DNA of 64,000 bases from Engraulis encrasicolus (taxonomy: Eukaryota; Chordata; Actinopteri; Clupeiformes; Engraulidae), in contig NC_085875.1 in the NCBI RefSeq assembly GCF_034702125.1, positions 23,919,616 through 23,983,615 on the forward strand, in the 5' to 3' direction. Of the stretch, positions 21,730-32,816 are shown one piece after another. The notes under the pieces are model-generated. The model saw only the letters and a program-made list of their open reading frames with translations. It was not told where the DNA came from and did no database searches. Made by a program: the position numbers and the translations under genes. How positions within the stretch are numbered: the first letter of the stretch is position 1; each line of letters begins with the position of its first letter.

Positions 21730-22199
21730 CATTGTTTGGCAGTAATGTATTACAAAAGTAATTACGTTTTTACTCTAATGCATTACTTTTTGCTGTAATG
21801 CAGTAATGTAAGGCATTACAGGGCAAAACTCTGTAATATTTACTTAGTTACACTGCATTATAATGACCTGGATTTTAGTGGTATTCAGTGTGGTGGGTCA
21901 GAAAGAAGCTATTCCTGAACTTGGTAGTTTTTAGTCTGGATGCGGCAAAAACAACCTCCTGAACGGGAGGTGAAAAAGTCATGACTCATGAGCTTGATTA
22001 ACACTGTAATAAATTGCCAGATCCATATTTAGGCCTACAGTTCTTTTAGCAAAAGTAACTAAAGTAATGCAAAACTAGTGTAATGCCTTACACATTTTAA
22101 ACATACGTAGTAATATTGTAGTGTAAGTGATTATTTTGAAAAGACAGTAACATGCAATCAGTAATGCATTACAGTTTTTGAGTAACTTGCCCAACACTG
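21730..22199. mobile_element. hAT-type MITE (CAGTGTTGGGCAAGTTAC family), TSD TCTAAAAC
   Basis: The right end reversed is CAGTGTTGGGCAAGTTACTC. The left CATTGTTTGGCAGTAATG is diverged. TCTAAAAC flanks at 21722-21729 and 22200-22207. Subterminal TAATGCATTAC/GTAATG motifs are dense. No transposase frame. Confidence 0.9.
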
Positions 22200-22754
22200 T
22201 CTAAAACCTTGGGGGACAGAGATAAATAGGGTCAGACACGGCTACATGATACTATGTACAATGACTACAATGAAGACCTTCCCTCCTGCTGTGGTCAGAG
22301 TGGTCATTCCAAAGGCTGTGGGATACAGAGATGAAGAGGGTTAGATACGTCTAGATAATGATGTAGCACAGCCCAGTAGACCATAAAATATCTTCAATCT
22401 CACCATGGCAATTCTAAAGTCATGTTGTATAGAGAGAGGAAGAATATTGCATATTAGAATGCTATAATATTGTTGCACAGCCCATAAATGTTGAAGATCT
22501 CCCCTCCTGATGTGGCTGGAGTGGTCATCTCACAGATATGAGAAAGAGGGCTGAAATGGTTTGTGCTATGTTGGTAATGAAAAGCAGCATAACAGCAAAG
22601 GTGTGTAATAGGTAGGTAGCATCTTCCCTCCCCACACAGTGGCAGGGAGGTCAACTAGATGTTTAGATGTAATGATAACACAGGCATACACGCACGCACG
22701 CACGCACGCACACACGCACGTACACACACACACAGAAGCAGACAGGTGGGTACA

Positions 22755-22865
22755 AAGGGGTCAGTTGTCCCGGGCCCGGGAAGAGAGGGGCCCAGGAATG
22801 GGTCACCATTACAGTATATGTATTAGGAAGGGGCCCTTTCAGAAGACTGTCAGTGGTCCTGATGA
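22755..22865. repeat. Small interspersed repeat, GGTCAGTTGTCCCGGGCCC family
   Basis: It shares CAAAGGGGTCAGTTG and GGGCCC blocks and an end resembling CTGTCAGCGGCCCTG with about 14050-14166, 23625-23770 (reverse orientation) and 29548-29668. The GC-rich inverted ends suggest a MITE of about 120-145 bp. An (ACGC)n run precedes it (22690-22720). Confidence 0.6.
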
Positions 22866-23212
22866 TGACATACTGTCTATGCGGGGTGTCAAACTCATAT
22901 CAGGGGCCACATACAGCCAAATTGATCTCATGTGATGTGGCCTAAACCAGTAACGTTATTGTGAAATGTTGCAATTTTCTTTTTCATATCGGAATCACAT
23001 TGCTAGTCAATCGTCTGGAGGTGGATGTCAGCGGGCACATCAGAAGCATCAACTGTAAAAGGAAAGCAAAAAAGGCAAACATGTTCTCAAGTACTGACAA
23101 CCTGAAATCTCAGACACCTGCAGCAACTGAGCATATGTGGTTATTGTGTGTGAGGTGGTTGTATGTGTGTATGTGAGCTGATGTAAGGCTGATTAATGTA
23201 CTCAAGTGGGTG

Positions 23213-23391
23213 TTTTTAAAAAATATTTTTTAGGGTGTAGTTGCCTTTACTGTTGACAGAACAGTGGAGGACAGACAGTAAATGAGTGGGGAGAGAGAGA
23301 TGGGGAAGGACCGGCAAATGACTCGGGCCGGAACCGAACCCGGGTCGCCGGCACAGCAACCCAGTTCCCTACCGTTAGGCCACGGCAGGGC
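23213..23391 (-). mobile_element. tRNA-derived SINE, full length, TSD CAAGTGGGTG
   Basis: On the minus strand the head reads GGCCCTGCCGTGGCCTAACG (A-box region), then GACCCGGGTTCGGTTCC (B box), followed by the shared body and an A/T-rich tail. Flanking direct repeats CAAGTGGGTG (23203-23212 and 23392-23401) mark a complete LINE-mediated insertion. Confidence 0.88.
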
Positions 23392-23624
23392 CAAGTGGGT
23401 GCTATATGTTTACTGCAATGTGCAATAATGTGTATTAGATCTTTGTGTATGTTTTGTATATGTGTATTTATGTAAGCTGCCAGATACCTTAATTTCCCTT
23501 GGGATTAATTAAATTACTCTACTCTACTGAAGACGACCATGCAAAGTACTGTACCAATCACACATAGGCTACTGCCAGCAGCATGGGATTCAGAGTCCTG
23601 CTCAGGGACGCTTGGACCAATACA

Positions 23625-23770
23625 GAGCCACTGACAGCTTTTGCCAGGCCCAGGACAAAGCCATCTAAAAAGCCCCCCTACTCAATACATACACAATGTA
23701 ATGTGTTCCCATTTCTGGGCCCCTCCTTTCTGTGGGCCCGGGACAACTAACCGCTTTGTCCCCCCCTGTC
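23625..23770. repeat. Small interspersed repeat, GGTCAGTTGTCCCGGGCCC family (reverse)
   Basis: This stretch contains CACTGACAGCTTTTGCC and GGGCCCGGGACAACTAACCG, the reverse complement of the family blocks at 22755 and 29548. Confidence 0.6.
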
Positions 23771-23878
23771 GGGAGGCCTGCTTGGACCAATCCAGGAAGA
23801 AGTGGAATAGAATCCACCTTCCAGTTGCTGGGCGACTGCTCCATCTTGAGTGCCCCTGTCAGCCTACCTGTGCTGTAC

Positions 23879-24984
23879 ACATACAGCTCCAGGCCTTTTT
23901 ATTAGAATACCATGAAAAAGTTGATTTATTTCCATAATTCCATCAATAATGTTAAACTGTCATGGATTGTAGATTCATGGCCCAGTTTTTTAACTATTCC
24001 AATCATTATTTTTTTTCTTTTTATATACGTTGGCCTTCCAGCTCAAAAAACCCATGAATTGGGGAATTCGCATTATTAGAATATTGTTATAAAATCACAT
24101 TTTTCTTCATCAAAATTTGGGTCACATTAAATCAGTTGAAATTTAGTACTTTCTAGTAGAATCTACATAACATGCAATGGTCAATACTTGGTTAGGACAT
24201 TATCTGTCTTCATAATGGCCATGATGCATTTAACATTGAAGTCAATGGAAAAACAGTGCATGGGAGTTATGGAAGCCCAGATATCCTTGATGCTTTGCTG
24301 TCAGCTGTTCTTGTTTGTTGACCTGGTGCCCCACACTTCCCTCTTCAATATACCCGAAGATTTCCATGCCACGTTTTGGTGTTAACTCACCAGTTTAATT
24401 CTGACTCAACAGAAATTAAACCCCATTCATTTTCAATGGGGATTCATTTCTGGTTATTTAGAATTAAACTGGTGAGTTAGCGCCAAAACGTGGCATGGAA
24501 ATCTACAGGGTATATTGAAGAGTGAAGTGTGGGGTACCAGGTCAACAAACAAGAACAGCTGACAGCAAAGCATCAAGGATATCTGGGCTTCCATAACTCC
24601 CATGCACTGTTTTTCCATTGACTTCAATGTTAAACGCATCATGGCCATTATGAAGACAGAGAATGTCCTAACCAAGTATTGACCATTGCATGTTATGTAG
24701 ATTCTACTAGAAAGTACTAAATTTCAACTGATTTAATGTGACCCGAATTTTGATGAAGAAAAATGTGATTTTATAACAATATTCTAATAATGCGAATTCC
24801 CCAATTCATGGGTTTTTTGAGCTGGAAGGCCAACGTATATAAAAAGAAAAAAAATAATGATTGGAATAGTTAAAAAACTGGGCCATGAATCTACAATCCA
24901 TGACAGTTTAACATTATTGATGGAATTATGGAAATAAATCAACTTTTTCATGGTATTCTAATAAAAAGGCCTGGAGCTGTATGT
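23879..24984. mobile_element. 1.1-kb near-perfect palindromic Tc1/mariner-like element
   Basis: The left arm (from 23879, TACAGCTCCAGGCC) and right arm (to 24984, GGCCTGGAGCTGTA) are nearly identical inverted copies of about 525-550 bp, meeting near 24430 with a short CCCCATT...AATGGGG stem at the centre. TA lies at both outer ends, which fits a Tc1/mariner-type target. Because of the symmetry the same short frame, beginning at an ATG after the TTAG in each arm, appears on both strands (about 24188 + and 24675 -). No full transposase. The few arm differences indicate either a young insertion or ongoing arm-to-arm conversion. Confidence 0.88.
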
Positions 24985-25047
24985 CTTCAGGCTATTTGTT
25001 GTTGATGTCTGTGTATACACTTCCTGTCCATGAGTGTGGCTGTGTGG

Positions 25048-25125
<78 letters not shown>
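25048..25125. repeat. (GT)n microsatellite
   Basis: About 76 bp of GT, ending just before the 5' region of the LINE. Confidence 0.96.
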
Positions 25126-25128
<3 letters not shown>

Positions 25129-25249
25129 TGTGTTAGACACAGGGCATGATGCGTCAGTGCAGTAGTGTTGGAGTAGAACTAGTGCTTGCAGTTTAGTGCA
25201 TGCTGGTTAGTGCAGGTTAGTGCATGCTGCATGTCGCTTCTGCTTGTTG

Positions 25250-28200
25250 CTCTCTGCTTTCAGCTACCGCCGCCGGCTAGCCACCTCCCTTGGGGGGAGG
25301 CGAAAAGAGGAGCCGAGCGCGTAAGTCTCCTCTGCCGGTACACAGCCTCTCCATTGCCAAGACCTATACACGCCTCCTCGTGGCCACGCACGGTAACTGG
25401 TACCCTGCGGTTCCAGGCAAAGTTGTATGGGATCTCGGAGTAGCAGGGGGCCCCAGAGACGCGGCATGCAGGCCCGCTCTAGTGTGGACATGCCCTGCTG
25501 CCCGTCAACCCCTGCCCCACCTATGGGTAAATAGCAAAGACCTCAACGGCGGACCGGGCGGAGGATGGCAACAGGGAGATGTACCACAACGGCTGGGAAG
25601 GCGGATGAAGGCTAGGGGAGTAAACCCTGAACACAAATCTGCAGGTGGGGACAAGCAATAGGCAGAACCCAGCAGACCGGATTACTGGCAGTCCCCTGCA
25701 GCTCAAACCAGAGTGAAGGTCGTCATGAGTTCCTCATGCCACTGGAAGCTACTCTGTTTGAGTGAAGAATGGTGGGAGTAAGGACTGCGCACCCCTACCC
25801 TCACCCTAATCTCTTTCCTAGCGCAAGCTCCTTGTTCCATCCATTCCCGTCCTGTCAACCCCACCCTTTAGTCCCCCAACCAAAGCCCTGTGGCGATGTG
25901 GAATGGCGGAAGGCACAGGCCAAGGATGTGGCTGGGAGTGCCTAGTCAAACCATGCACACAGGCGGCAGTGGAGTGACGGTCGTTGTGTTGCGGGATGGG
26001 GCAGCGCATCACCTCGGCAGCTTTCACTGTGTCTGAGCAGCTCCACACTGCTCACCCCTGACGGGGAAGGACCTAGAAAAGGTGGTCTAAAAATTGTCTG
26101 TTCCTCAAATACTCTGGATGGCTAGCCGCAGTCATCAGAGCATCCCCTACTGCGGCCGAAAAACTAAAAAGAAGAATATTCATCTGAACATTGCCACCTG
26201 GAATGTTCGCACCCTATTGGACATGCCTGAACCATCCAACAGGCCTAAACGAAGGACAGCTCTTGTAGCCCTTGAGCTCGCAAGATATAACATCGATATT
26301 GCAGCCCTCAGTGAGACCAGACTACACGGCGAGGATTCCCTTACAGAAGTGGGTGCAGGCTACACCTTCTTCTGGAAAGGGCTTCCTGAAGGCACACGTC
26401 GTATCCACGGTGTGGGTTTTGCTGTGAAAACCAAGCTACTGCAGCACATCCCAGAATCCCCTGTTGGCATCAGCGAGCGACTCATGACTTGGCGTATTCC
26501 TCTTGCCAAGAAACGCTTTGTCACCATTATCAGCGCCTATGCACCAACCTTGGATGCAGATATCGCAATCAAAGAAGACTTCTACAGGAGCCTTGATGCA
26601 GTCATCCAGAAAACCCCTGCTACAGACAAACTCCTCCTTACGGTTGACTTCAGTGCTAGAATAGGTAAAGAACATCTAATCTGGGACAAGGTCATTGGAC
26701 AGCATGGGGTAGGGGAAATGAACAGCAATGATCATCGGCTACTATCCCTCTGTGCAGAACACCAGCTGCTCATCACAAACACCATCTTCCAGATGAAGAA
26801 ACATCTCAGAACCACCTGGCAGCACCCCAGATCTAAGCACTGGCATCTCCTGGACTACATCATTGTCCGCCAAAGGGATAGAAAGGACGTAACCATTACC
26901 AGAGCCATGCGCGGGGCAGAGTGCTGGACTGACCACCGCATGGTCAGATCTAAACTACATCTTGACATTCCTCCTTGTCGCCCTAAGACGGCCCCAAAGA
27001 AAAGACTGAATACTGCAGCTTTATCCAACCCAGACACCATTGCCAATCTCCGCCGTCACCTTGCCTGCAACCTTTCCCATATCCAGGAGGACACTGATGC
27101 CAATGGCTGGCCAGCTCTATCTGTAGCTATACAGTCTGCAGCATCAAAAGCCTTAGGCACCAAGGCCAAACAGCATCAAGACTGGTTTGACAACAACTCC
27201 TCCCTTATCCACACAGTTCTACAAGAAAAACAGCAGGCTCACAAAACTCTGCTTTCTAACCCACAATGCCCCACCTTGAAATCCAACTTCACTAAGGCCA
27301 GAGCCAAAGCACAACTGGCTCTGAGGAGCATGCAAGACACCTGGTGGTTAGAAAAAGCTAAAGAGATTCAACACCTTGCTGATTGCAATGACACTCATGG
27401 CTTCTACGATGCCATCAAAACCATATATGGTCCTAGGAAGCAGATTTTCACCCCTGTCCGAACTGCTGCTGGAGACAGTCTTCTCAAGGACCGCCAAGAG
27501 ATCCTTGACCGCTGGGCCAATCACTTTGAAAGTCTACTAAACCACAACAAACCTGTAGACCTCAACATCCTCGACAAGGCACCAGTTATGCCTCAGATGC
27601 GACACCTAGACAGCCCTCCTGACTTCAGCGAAACATCCAAGGCCATCAGGAGCTTAAAAAACAACAAAAGCCCAGGACCTGATGGTATCCCACCAGAGGT
27701 GTTCAAACATGGAGGCTATCTTCTCATGCGCCGTTTACACCTTCTCATCACCCAAATCTGGATATCTGAGATAGTGCCCCAGGACTGGAAGGATGCTAAC
27801 ATCATTGTCCTCTACAAGCAGAAAGGTGACAGAGCAGACTGTGGAAACAGTCGTGGAATATCCCTCCTCTCCACAGCTGGTAAAGTCCTTGCAAAAATCA
27901 TGCTGTCTCGACTGGCGAAGTACATCTCAGAATGCACTCTACCTGAAACGCAGTGCGGTTTCCGAAGGTCCAGATCAACAACTGATATGATCTTTGCTCT
28001 GCGGCAACTACAGGAAAAGAGCAGAGAGCAGCACAGAGACCTTTACATTGCATTTATTGATCTCAGCAAAGCATTTGACACCATAAACCGTGACATGCTC
28101 TGGAAACAACTCCACAAACTCGGTGTGCCACCCAAGTTCCTCTCCATCCTAAAGCAGCTACATGATGGAATGCAAGCCAGAGTTGTCATGGGAGGACTGC

Positions 28201-29442
28201 AGTCTGAGCCCTTCACTGTCAATGTTGGGGTAAAACAAGGCTGTGTCCTGGCACCAGCACTCTTCAACCTCCTCCTCTCAGCAGTCACAGACCTACTCCA
28301 CCATGCCCTGCAGCACAAACATGGTGTGGACTTGGAATATCGCCTCGATGGTAGCCTCTTCAACATCAGACGGCTTCAGGCTCACACAAAGACATCAACA
28401 GACCACATCCATGAACTCCAGTACGCAGATGACTGTGCTATCGTGGCACACACTCCTGAGTCTATGCAACATGCCCTGGACACCATTTCAGCTCTTTACA
28501 CATCCTTTGGTCTTCAGGTTAACACAAAGAAAACTGAGATCATGGCTCAACTCTGCACTGAATCTTCATCACCTGCTGCGTTTTATATAAATGGAAATCC
28601 ACTCAACATCGTTGACCAGTTCACTTACTTAGGCTCCACAGTTTCTGCTGACACCTGTCTTGACAGTGAAATACACAACCGCATAAATAAAGCCTCATCT
28701 GCTTTTGGCCGCCTCCGGAAAAGAGTGTTTGATAACAAAAATCTGAAAATCAGCACCAAAGTAGCAGTGTACAACGCAGTGTGTGTATCCACCCTACTGT
28801 ATGGGGCAGAAACATGGACCCCATACAGACGCCACATAAAAAGCCTGGAGATGTTTCACATCAGATGTCTACAGAAAATACTCAGTCTGTCCTGGGAAGA
28901 CCGGATCCCCCACACTGACATCCTGAGTACGACTGGCACCATCAGCATGGAGGCAGCTTTGCCCAACAGACATCTACGCTGGGTTGGCCTCACCATCTGC
29001 ATGCCATACCGTCTCCCACATCAAGTCCTCTATGGGCAACTACCCGCATCAAAGCGGGCTCCTGGTGGCCAGAAGAGACGCTACAAGGACTACACAAAAG
29101 ATCTCCTGAGGCATTGCAACATCAACCCTGGTCACCTTGAGGACCTAGCTGCCAACAGACCAGCCTGGAGAAAGACCTGCAAGAAAGCAACTGAGCAAAT
29201 AAACAACATCTTTATTGAAAGGAGGACTACAAGACGTGCACAGCGACACCAGAAGGCAGAAGACAACTCCTCTCAAACATCAGGGCATGCCTGCTCCATC
29301 TGTGGAAGAGTGTGCGGATCCAAAATCGGTCTCCATAGCCACATGAGATGGCATCAACGCCAAACAACGTTGACCCTCCCCCTCCCCCAACCCCCATCCT
29401 GATTGGAACAAGAGTCTTCATCGGACACGATGGACAGCTGAA
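25250..29442 (+). mobile_element. Non-LTR retrotransposon (LINE) with one open ORF
   Basis: A GC-rich 5' region of about 860 bp (25250-26117) is followed by the polymerase ORF and a short 3' tail ending CGGACACGATGGACAGCTGA, which runs into a (GT)n array rather than poly(A). It lies in kcnk intron 1, antisense to the gene. The 5' boundary is approximate. No target duplication was confirmed because the 3' end borders a microsatellite. The 5' region holds a 120-codon frame (25290-25661) without recognisable motifs. Confidence 0.8.
26118..29402 (+). CDS. LINE endonuclease-reverse transcriptase with C-terminal zinc finger
   Basis: The frame has 1094 codons from the first in-frame ATG and no internal stop. 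An APE-type endonuclease comes first (IATWNVRTLL, ALSETRL, DYIIV, WTDHRMV), followed by reverse transcriptase motifs: SPGPDGIP, FIDLSKAFDTINRDMLW, VKQGCVLAPALFN and YADD at residues 769-772. A CX2CX12HX3H finger (CSICGRVCG...HSHMRWH, residues 1059-1079) lies near the end. The endonuclease motif normally GDFN reads VDFS at residues 176-179 (codons 26643-26654). The Asn to Ser change affects a residue known to be catalytic in APE-type nucleases, so this copy may be defective in target cutting despite the open frame. The clade is not assigned with confidence; the sequence resembles RTE-like elements with a terminal zinc finger. Confidence 0.9.
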   Translation: MASRSHQSIPYCGRKTKKKNIHLNIATWNVRTLLDMPEPSNRPKRRTALVALELARYNIDIAALSETRLHGEDSLTEVGAGYTFFWKGLPEGTRRIHGVGFAVKTKLLQHIPESPVGISERLMTWRIPLAKKRFVTIISAYAPTLDADIAIKEDFYRSLDAVIQKTPATDKLLLTVDFSARIGKEHLIWDKVIGQHGVGEMNSNDHRLLSLCAEHQLLITNTIFQMKKHLRTTWQHPRSKHWHLLDYIIVRQRDRKDVTITRAMRGAECWTDHRMVRSKLHLDIPPCRPKTAPKKRLNTAALSNPDTIANLRRHLACNLSHIQEDTDANGWPALSVAIQSAASKALGTKAKQHQDWFDNNSSLIHTVLQEKQQAHKTLLSNPQCPTLKSNFTKARAKAQLALRSMQDTWWLEKAKEIQHLADCNDTHGFYDAIKTIYGPRKQIFTPVRTAAGDSLLKDRQEILDRWANHFESLLNHNKPVDLNILDKAPVMPQMRHLDSPPDFSETSKAIRSLKNNKSPGPDGIPPEVFKHGGYLLMRRLHLLITQIWISEIVPQDWKDANIIVLYKQKGDRADCGNSRGISLLSTAGKVLAKIMLSRLAKYISECTLPETQCGFRRSRSTTDMIFALRQLQEKSREQHRDLYIAFIDLSKAFDTINRDMLWKQLHKLGVPPKFLSILKQLHDGMQARVVMGGLQSEPFTVNVGVKQGCVLAPALFNLLLSAVTDLLHHALQHKHGVDLEYRLDGSLFNIRRLQAHTKTSTDHIHELQYADDCAIVAHTPESMQHALDTISALYTSFGLQVNTKKTEIMAQLCTESSSPAAFYINGNPLNIVDQFTYLGSTVSADTCLDSEIHNRINKASSAFGRLRKRVFDNKNLKISTKVAVYNAVCVSTLLYGAETWTPYRRHIKSLEMFHIRCLQKILSLSWEDRIPHTDILSTTGTISMEAALPNRHLRWVGLTICMPYRLPHQVLYGQLPASKRAPGGQKRRYKDYTKDLLRHCNINPGHLEDLAANRPAWRKTCKKATEQINNIFIERRTTRRAQRHQKAEDNSSQTSGHACSICGRVCGSKIGLHSHMRWHQRQTTLTLPLPQPPS

Positions 29443-29512
<70 letters not shown>
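29443..29512. repeat. (GT)n microsatellite at the LINE 3' end
   Basis: About 70 bp of GT follow directly after the LINE tail. Confidence 0.95.
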
Positions 29513-29518
<6 letters not shown>

Positions 29519-29547
29519 GCCGGGAGGCAGATGTTGGGGGGATGGCA

Positions 29548-29779
<232 letters not shown>

Positions 29780-30485
29780 AGTGAAATTTGGTGTGTGGGC
29801 CAGTGTGCTCATCCCAAATCATGACTAGGAGAGATAAAGAAGAGGGCTATGTTATGCAACACGTGTAAGCTATGCTATCTTTGTCTCTTGTTCACTGGTC
29901 GGAGTGGTCAACCTAAATGTCATGTGTAGAAAGATAGACTGGATTCTTGCGTATGTGCTGTAATAATACAAAACAAAGAATAGTGCTGCCACCATGGTCA
30001 TGACAAACCCTGTTACTGAGAGATAAGCTGGACGGTTACGGCGTGTAATAAATGTCTTATAACACAGACAGACAATAAACCACATCAGCCTGCAGTGGTT
30101 GATAGCACAGACACACACCTCCCACACAATGATGGGTATAACACAGTCCCACCTCCCACGCAACGATGCTCCCTTTGGTGATGTCACATTGGGAACAACG
30201 AGACCACAAAGAGGGAACAATGAGGAAGTCCCCGAGCTGTTGTGACATTTGAGACGCTTTATGGCATTTGTGCCTTTTAACCAACGTGCCCTAACAACCC
30301 CCCCCCCCATCCCCACCCCAGGCTAGGTTGCCCCTGGTGACAGCTACTTATTACCTATTCCCTTCTACATAATAATGGTACATTCAGAAGAAACACGGCA
30401 GACACAGATAACAGACAAACACAAGCAGGTAATTGGAGTGCGGTCTTCACCTTTTTTCCCTTGGTGCTCATCAGTGTATAGGGGC

Positions 30486-30622
30486 TCTCAAACTTGGTCC
30501 AGGTAGACAAATGCTGAGCCACTCAAGTTTGCAATTTTTACTTTTTACTTCTTTGTAGCCAAATTAAAAAAAAAAGTTAAAATTGGAACCTTGAGTGCCT
30601 CAGCATTTGTCTACCTGGACAG
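30486..30622. repeat. Snap-back inverted repeat
   Basis: GTCCAGGTAGACAAATGCTG (from 30497) pairs with CAGCATTTGTCTACCTGGAC (to 30620). An inner pair, CACTCAAG...CTTGAGTG, extends the stem. The loop is A/T-rich. Confidence 0.75.
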
Positions 30623-30699
30623 ATAACAGCAGGCTATAGGGTCCTCTCTCCTCTCTGTCAAACAGCTTCACAAATCACTGCCATGCAATATGTGCAATT

Positions 30700-31281
30700 T
30701 TTCTCCTCTATTTGATCAGGTATTCCTGATTTTCCAATCTGAAAATGCATGTAAGCCCCTTGTCACTTATAGAAAACTTTGTAACTGTGTGCAGTACATT
30801 TTCCTGATTATTTGATAGCAGACAACAGGAGAGTCGTGGAATCGCGCAGGACCGGCTTCACACATCAGTGCCATAGTGTATGTGTGATTGTTTCACATGG
30901 TTTTACAATCTAAAAATACGTACACAACCAGATGCCATCATAGAAAACTTGGTAACTCATAATGTGTGCATCACATGACCCAAAGTGTGAAAGCATTTTC
31001 TGCAAATGGTCTGCATGTCTGTTGGCCAGGAAGCGCCTCCAGGGACACATCAAGGCTAATGCAGAAAATACAACGCCTCAGAGATAACAGACTACAGCAG
31101 GCCAAGGTCTTCTATCAACTTCACAACTCAATTCCATACTGTATGTGTGACTGTTTTCTCATGATTGGCCAGGAATCTCTGATTCTCCAAACTGAAAATA
31201 GGCCTATGTGTATAAAATCACTTGTCAGAATTGGAATGGAATGGAATTGTATTTTTCCTGCTTTTTTGTCCCTTTGCCCAC

Positions 31282-31318
<37 letters not shown>

Positions 31319-32010
31319 AGGATGCAGGATAAAGGCTGATTCTGTTTTTCTGCGCTCAAGTGCAGGATATCAACGTCTGCACTCTTAATATCCTTTGACC
31401 TTTTCTTTGTTACCGCCGCCACGGAGGTTATGTTTTTGGTCGCGTCTGTCTGCCTCATTGAGAGTAGATATGTAGGCCTACTCTCTCTGGTCTACTTGCC
31501 TGTCTGTCTGTCAGCAGGATAACTGTTTGTTACTGAGTTGTTGGAAATGACAAAAGGAGCAAGTAATTACATTTTGGTGGTGATCTGGATGACGATCTGG
31601 ATCCAGGATTTTTTTAAAGGATTCTTCACCATTGCGGGATAGGCCGAATTTTGACATTCCGGTTTCTAACTCCACAAAAACAAGGTAGAAAGGCTTGGGG
31701 AAAAATGGGCTTAACATAGTCAAATGTTATATCAAACAGCTTCCTTGGCGGAGGTCTGCACTCTCCGAGTGCATTTCTAGTTTTTTTTCATTCTTTAAGA
31801 TAAAAAAAAAAACTAAAACCGCTTGTCACCATAAAAACCTTGAAACACATAAAAGTAATCTGCGGGCAGTATATGTCCTGCGTTTTTGTTGGCCTTTGCC
31901 AATCACACACGACCCTGAGTGTGAAATCATTTTCTGCAAATGGTCTGTCTGCCTGTTATGTGTGTTGGACAGAGTGCCTCTCTCCAGGGACACATCAGGG
32001 CCAATATAGT
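30700..32010. repeat. Diverged repeated modules
   Basis: Similar blocks recur: TTTCTGCAAATGGTCTG with CTCCAGGGACACATCA near 30995-31055 and again near 31930-32000; TAGAAAACTTNGTAACT near 30770 and 30945; and TGATTNTCCAANCTGAAAAT near 30728 and 31180. The order suggests two or three old tandem copies of a unit of roughly 450-950 bp, later split by a Helitron and microsatellites. Confidence 0.5.
31393..31780 (+). mobile_element. Non-autonomous Helitron, 3' terminus intact
   Basis: The 3' end has the Helitron signature: a hairpin GCACTC-TCC-GAGTGC (31758-31772), then ATTT and CTAG (31777-31780) followed by T. The preceding TTGGCGGAGGTCTGCACTC is a sequence I recall as widespread in fish genomes. 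The 5' end is placed only approximately (near 31390). No Rep/helicase coding sequence. It lies within kcnk intron 1. Confidence 0.6.
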
Positions 32011-32280
32011 AGAAACTACATCAGGACCGCCATCTGTCTGCAGCTGCTTGTTTGCTGGCTTACGCCTTCCCATCATCAAGGCTCCTCTTTAACAATGCAT
32101 GAGGTTTCCATACAGTGGAGGGGCTCTGATAAATTACAACAGGCAGTGCAGCATCAATCACCCGGTTGTTTTCCTGCTCTTCATTAATACCAGCTTTTGT
32201 TATAAGACATGGGACAAGGATTAGTTGTGGACTCTGTGAAATACTTTGTAGAAGTCAAATAGGCCTACTGTTAAATAAAT

Positions 32281-32307
32281 CAATTATTCACTCACTCACT
32301 CACTCAC

Positions 32308-32371
<64 letters not shown>
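32281..32371. repeat. (CACT)n(CAAT)n tetranucleotide array
   Basis: Short CACT units pass into about 15 copies of CAAT. 32372-32800 beyond it shows nothing recognisable except a tail resembling CAATAAAGTTCACGTGGCTTGAC. Confidence 0.95.
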
Positions 32372-32816
32372 GTCAAATATTTCTCGCCAACTCAAAGGTA
32401 GAGGATCACTCTACAGGTGATTGTGAACTGGCTAGTAGGCCTATATCATAGCCTACTACTCCACCAGCTGATGATCAGTCTTTTAAGTGTCAAGTCGAAT
32501 GAATCTGTTGCTCTTACGCGATGGTGAGTCTACACGCCGTGCTTTGGAGGATGACTATCTGATTACATACAGAATTTAAATTATACTATTTTATTTGCCC
32601 CCTTTTCTACTTATAGATGTCTTTCTGACTTATGAATGTGTAGCGATTGACATATATCTACTGTCAATTGTCTTATTTTAAATGTTTTAGTTAAACTGCA
32701 CATTGAAGACTGGTCAAACGCAATTTCAAACTTCTGTGCTTACCCTGCTACACAGATTTTTGACAATAAAGTTCACGTGGCTTGACTTGACTACTGTTGC
32801 CTCACTCACGTCTCAC

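Noticed and set aside
25290..25661. LINE ORF1
   Set aside because: The frame in the LINE 5' region has no coiled coil, RNA-binding or zinc-knuckle motif that I can see. Kept only as part of the element.
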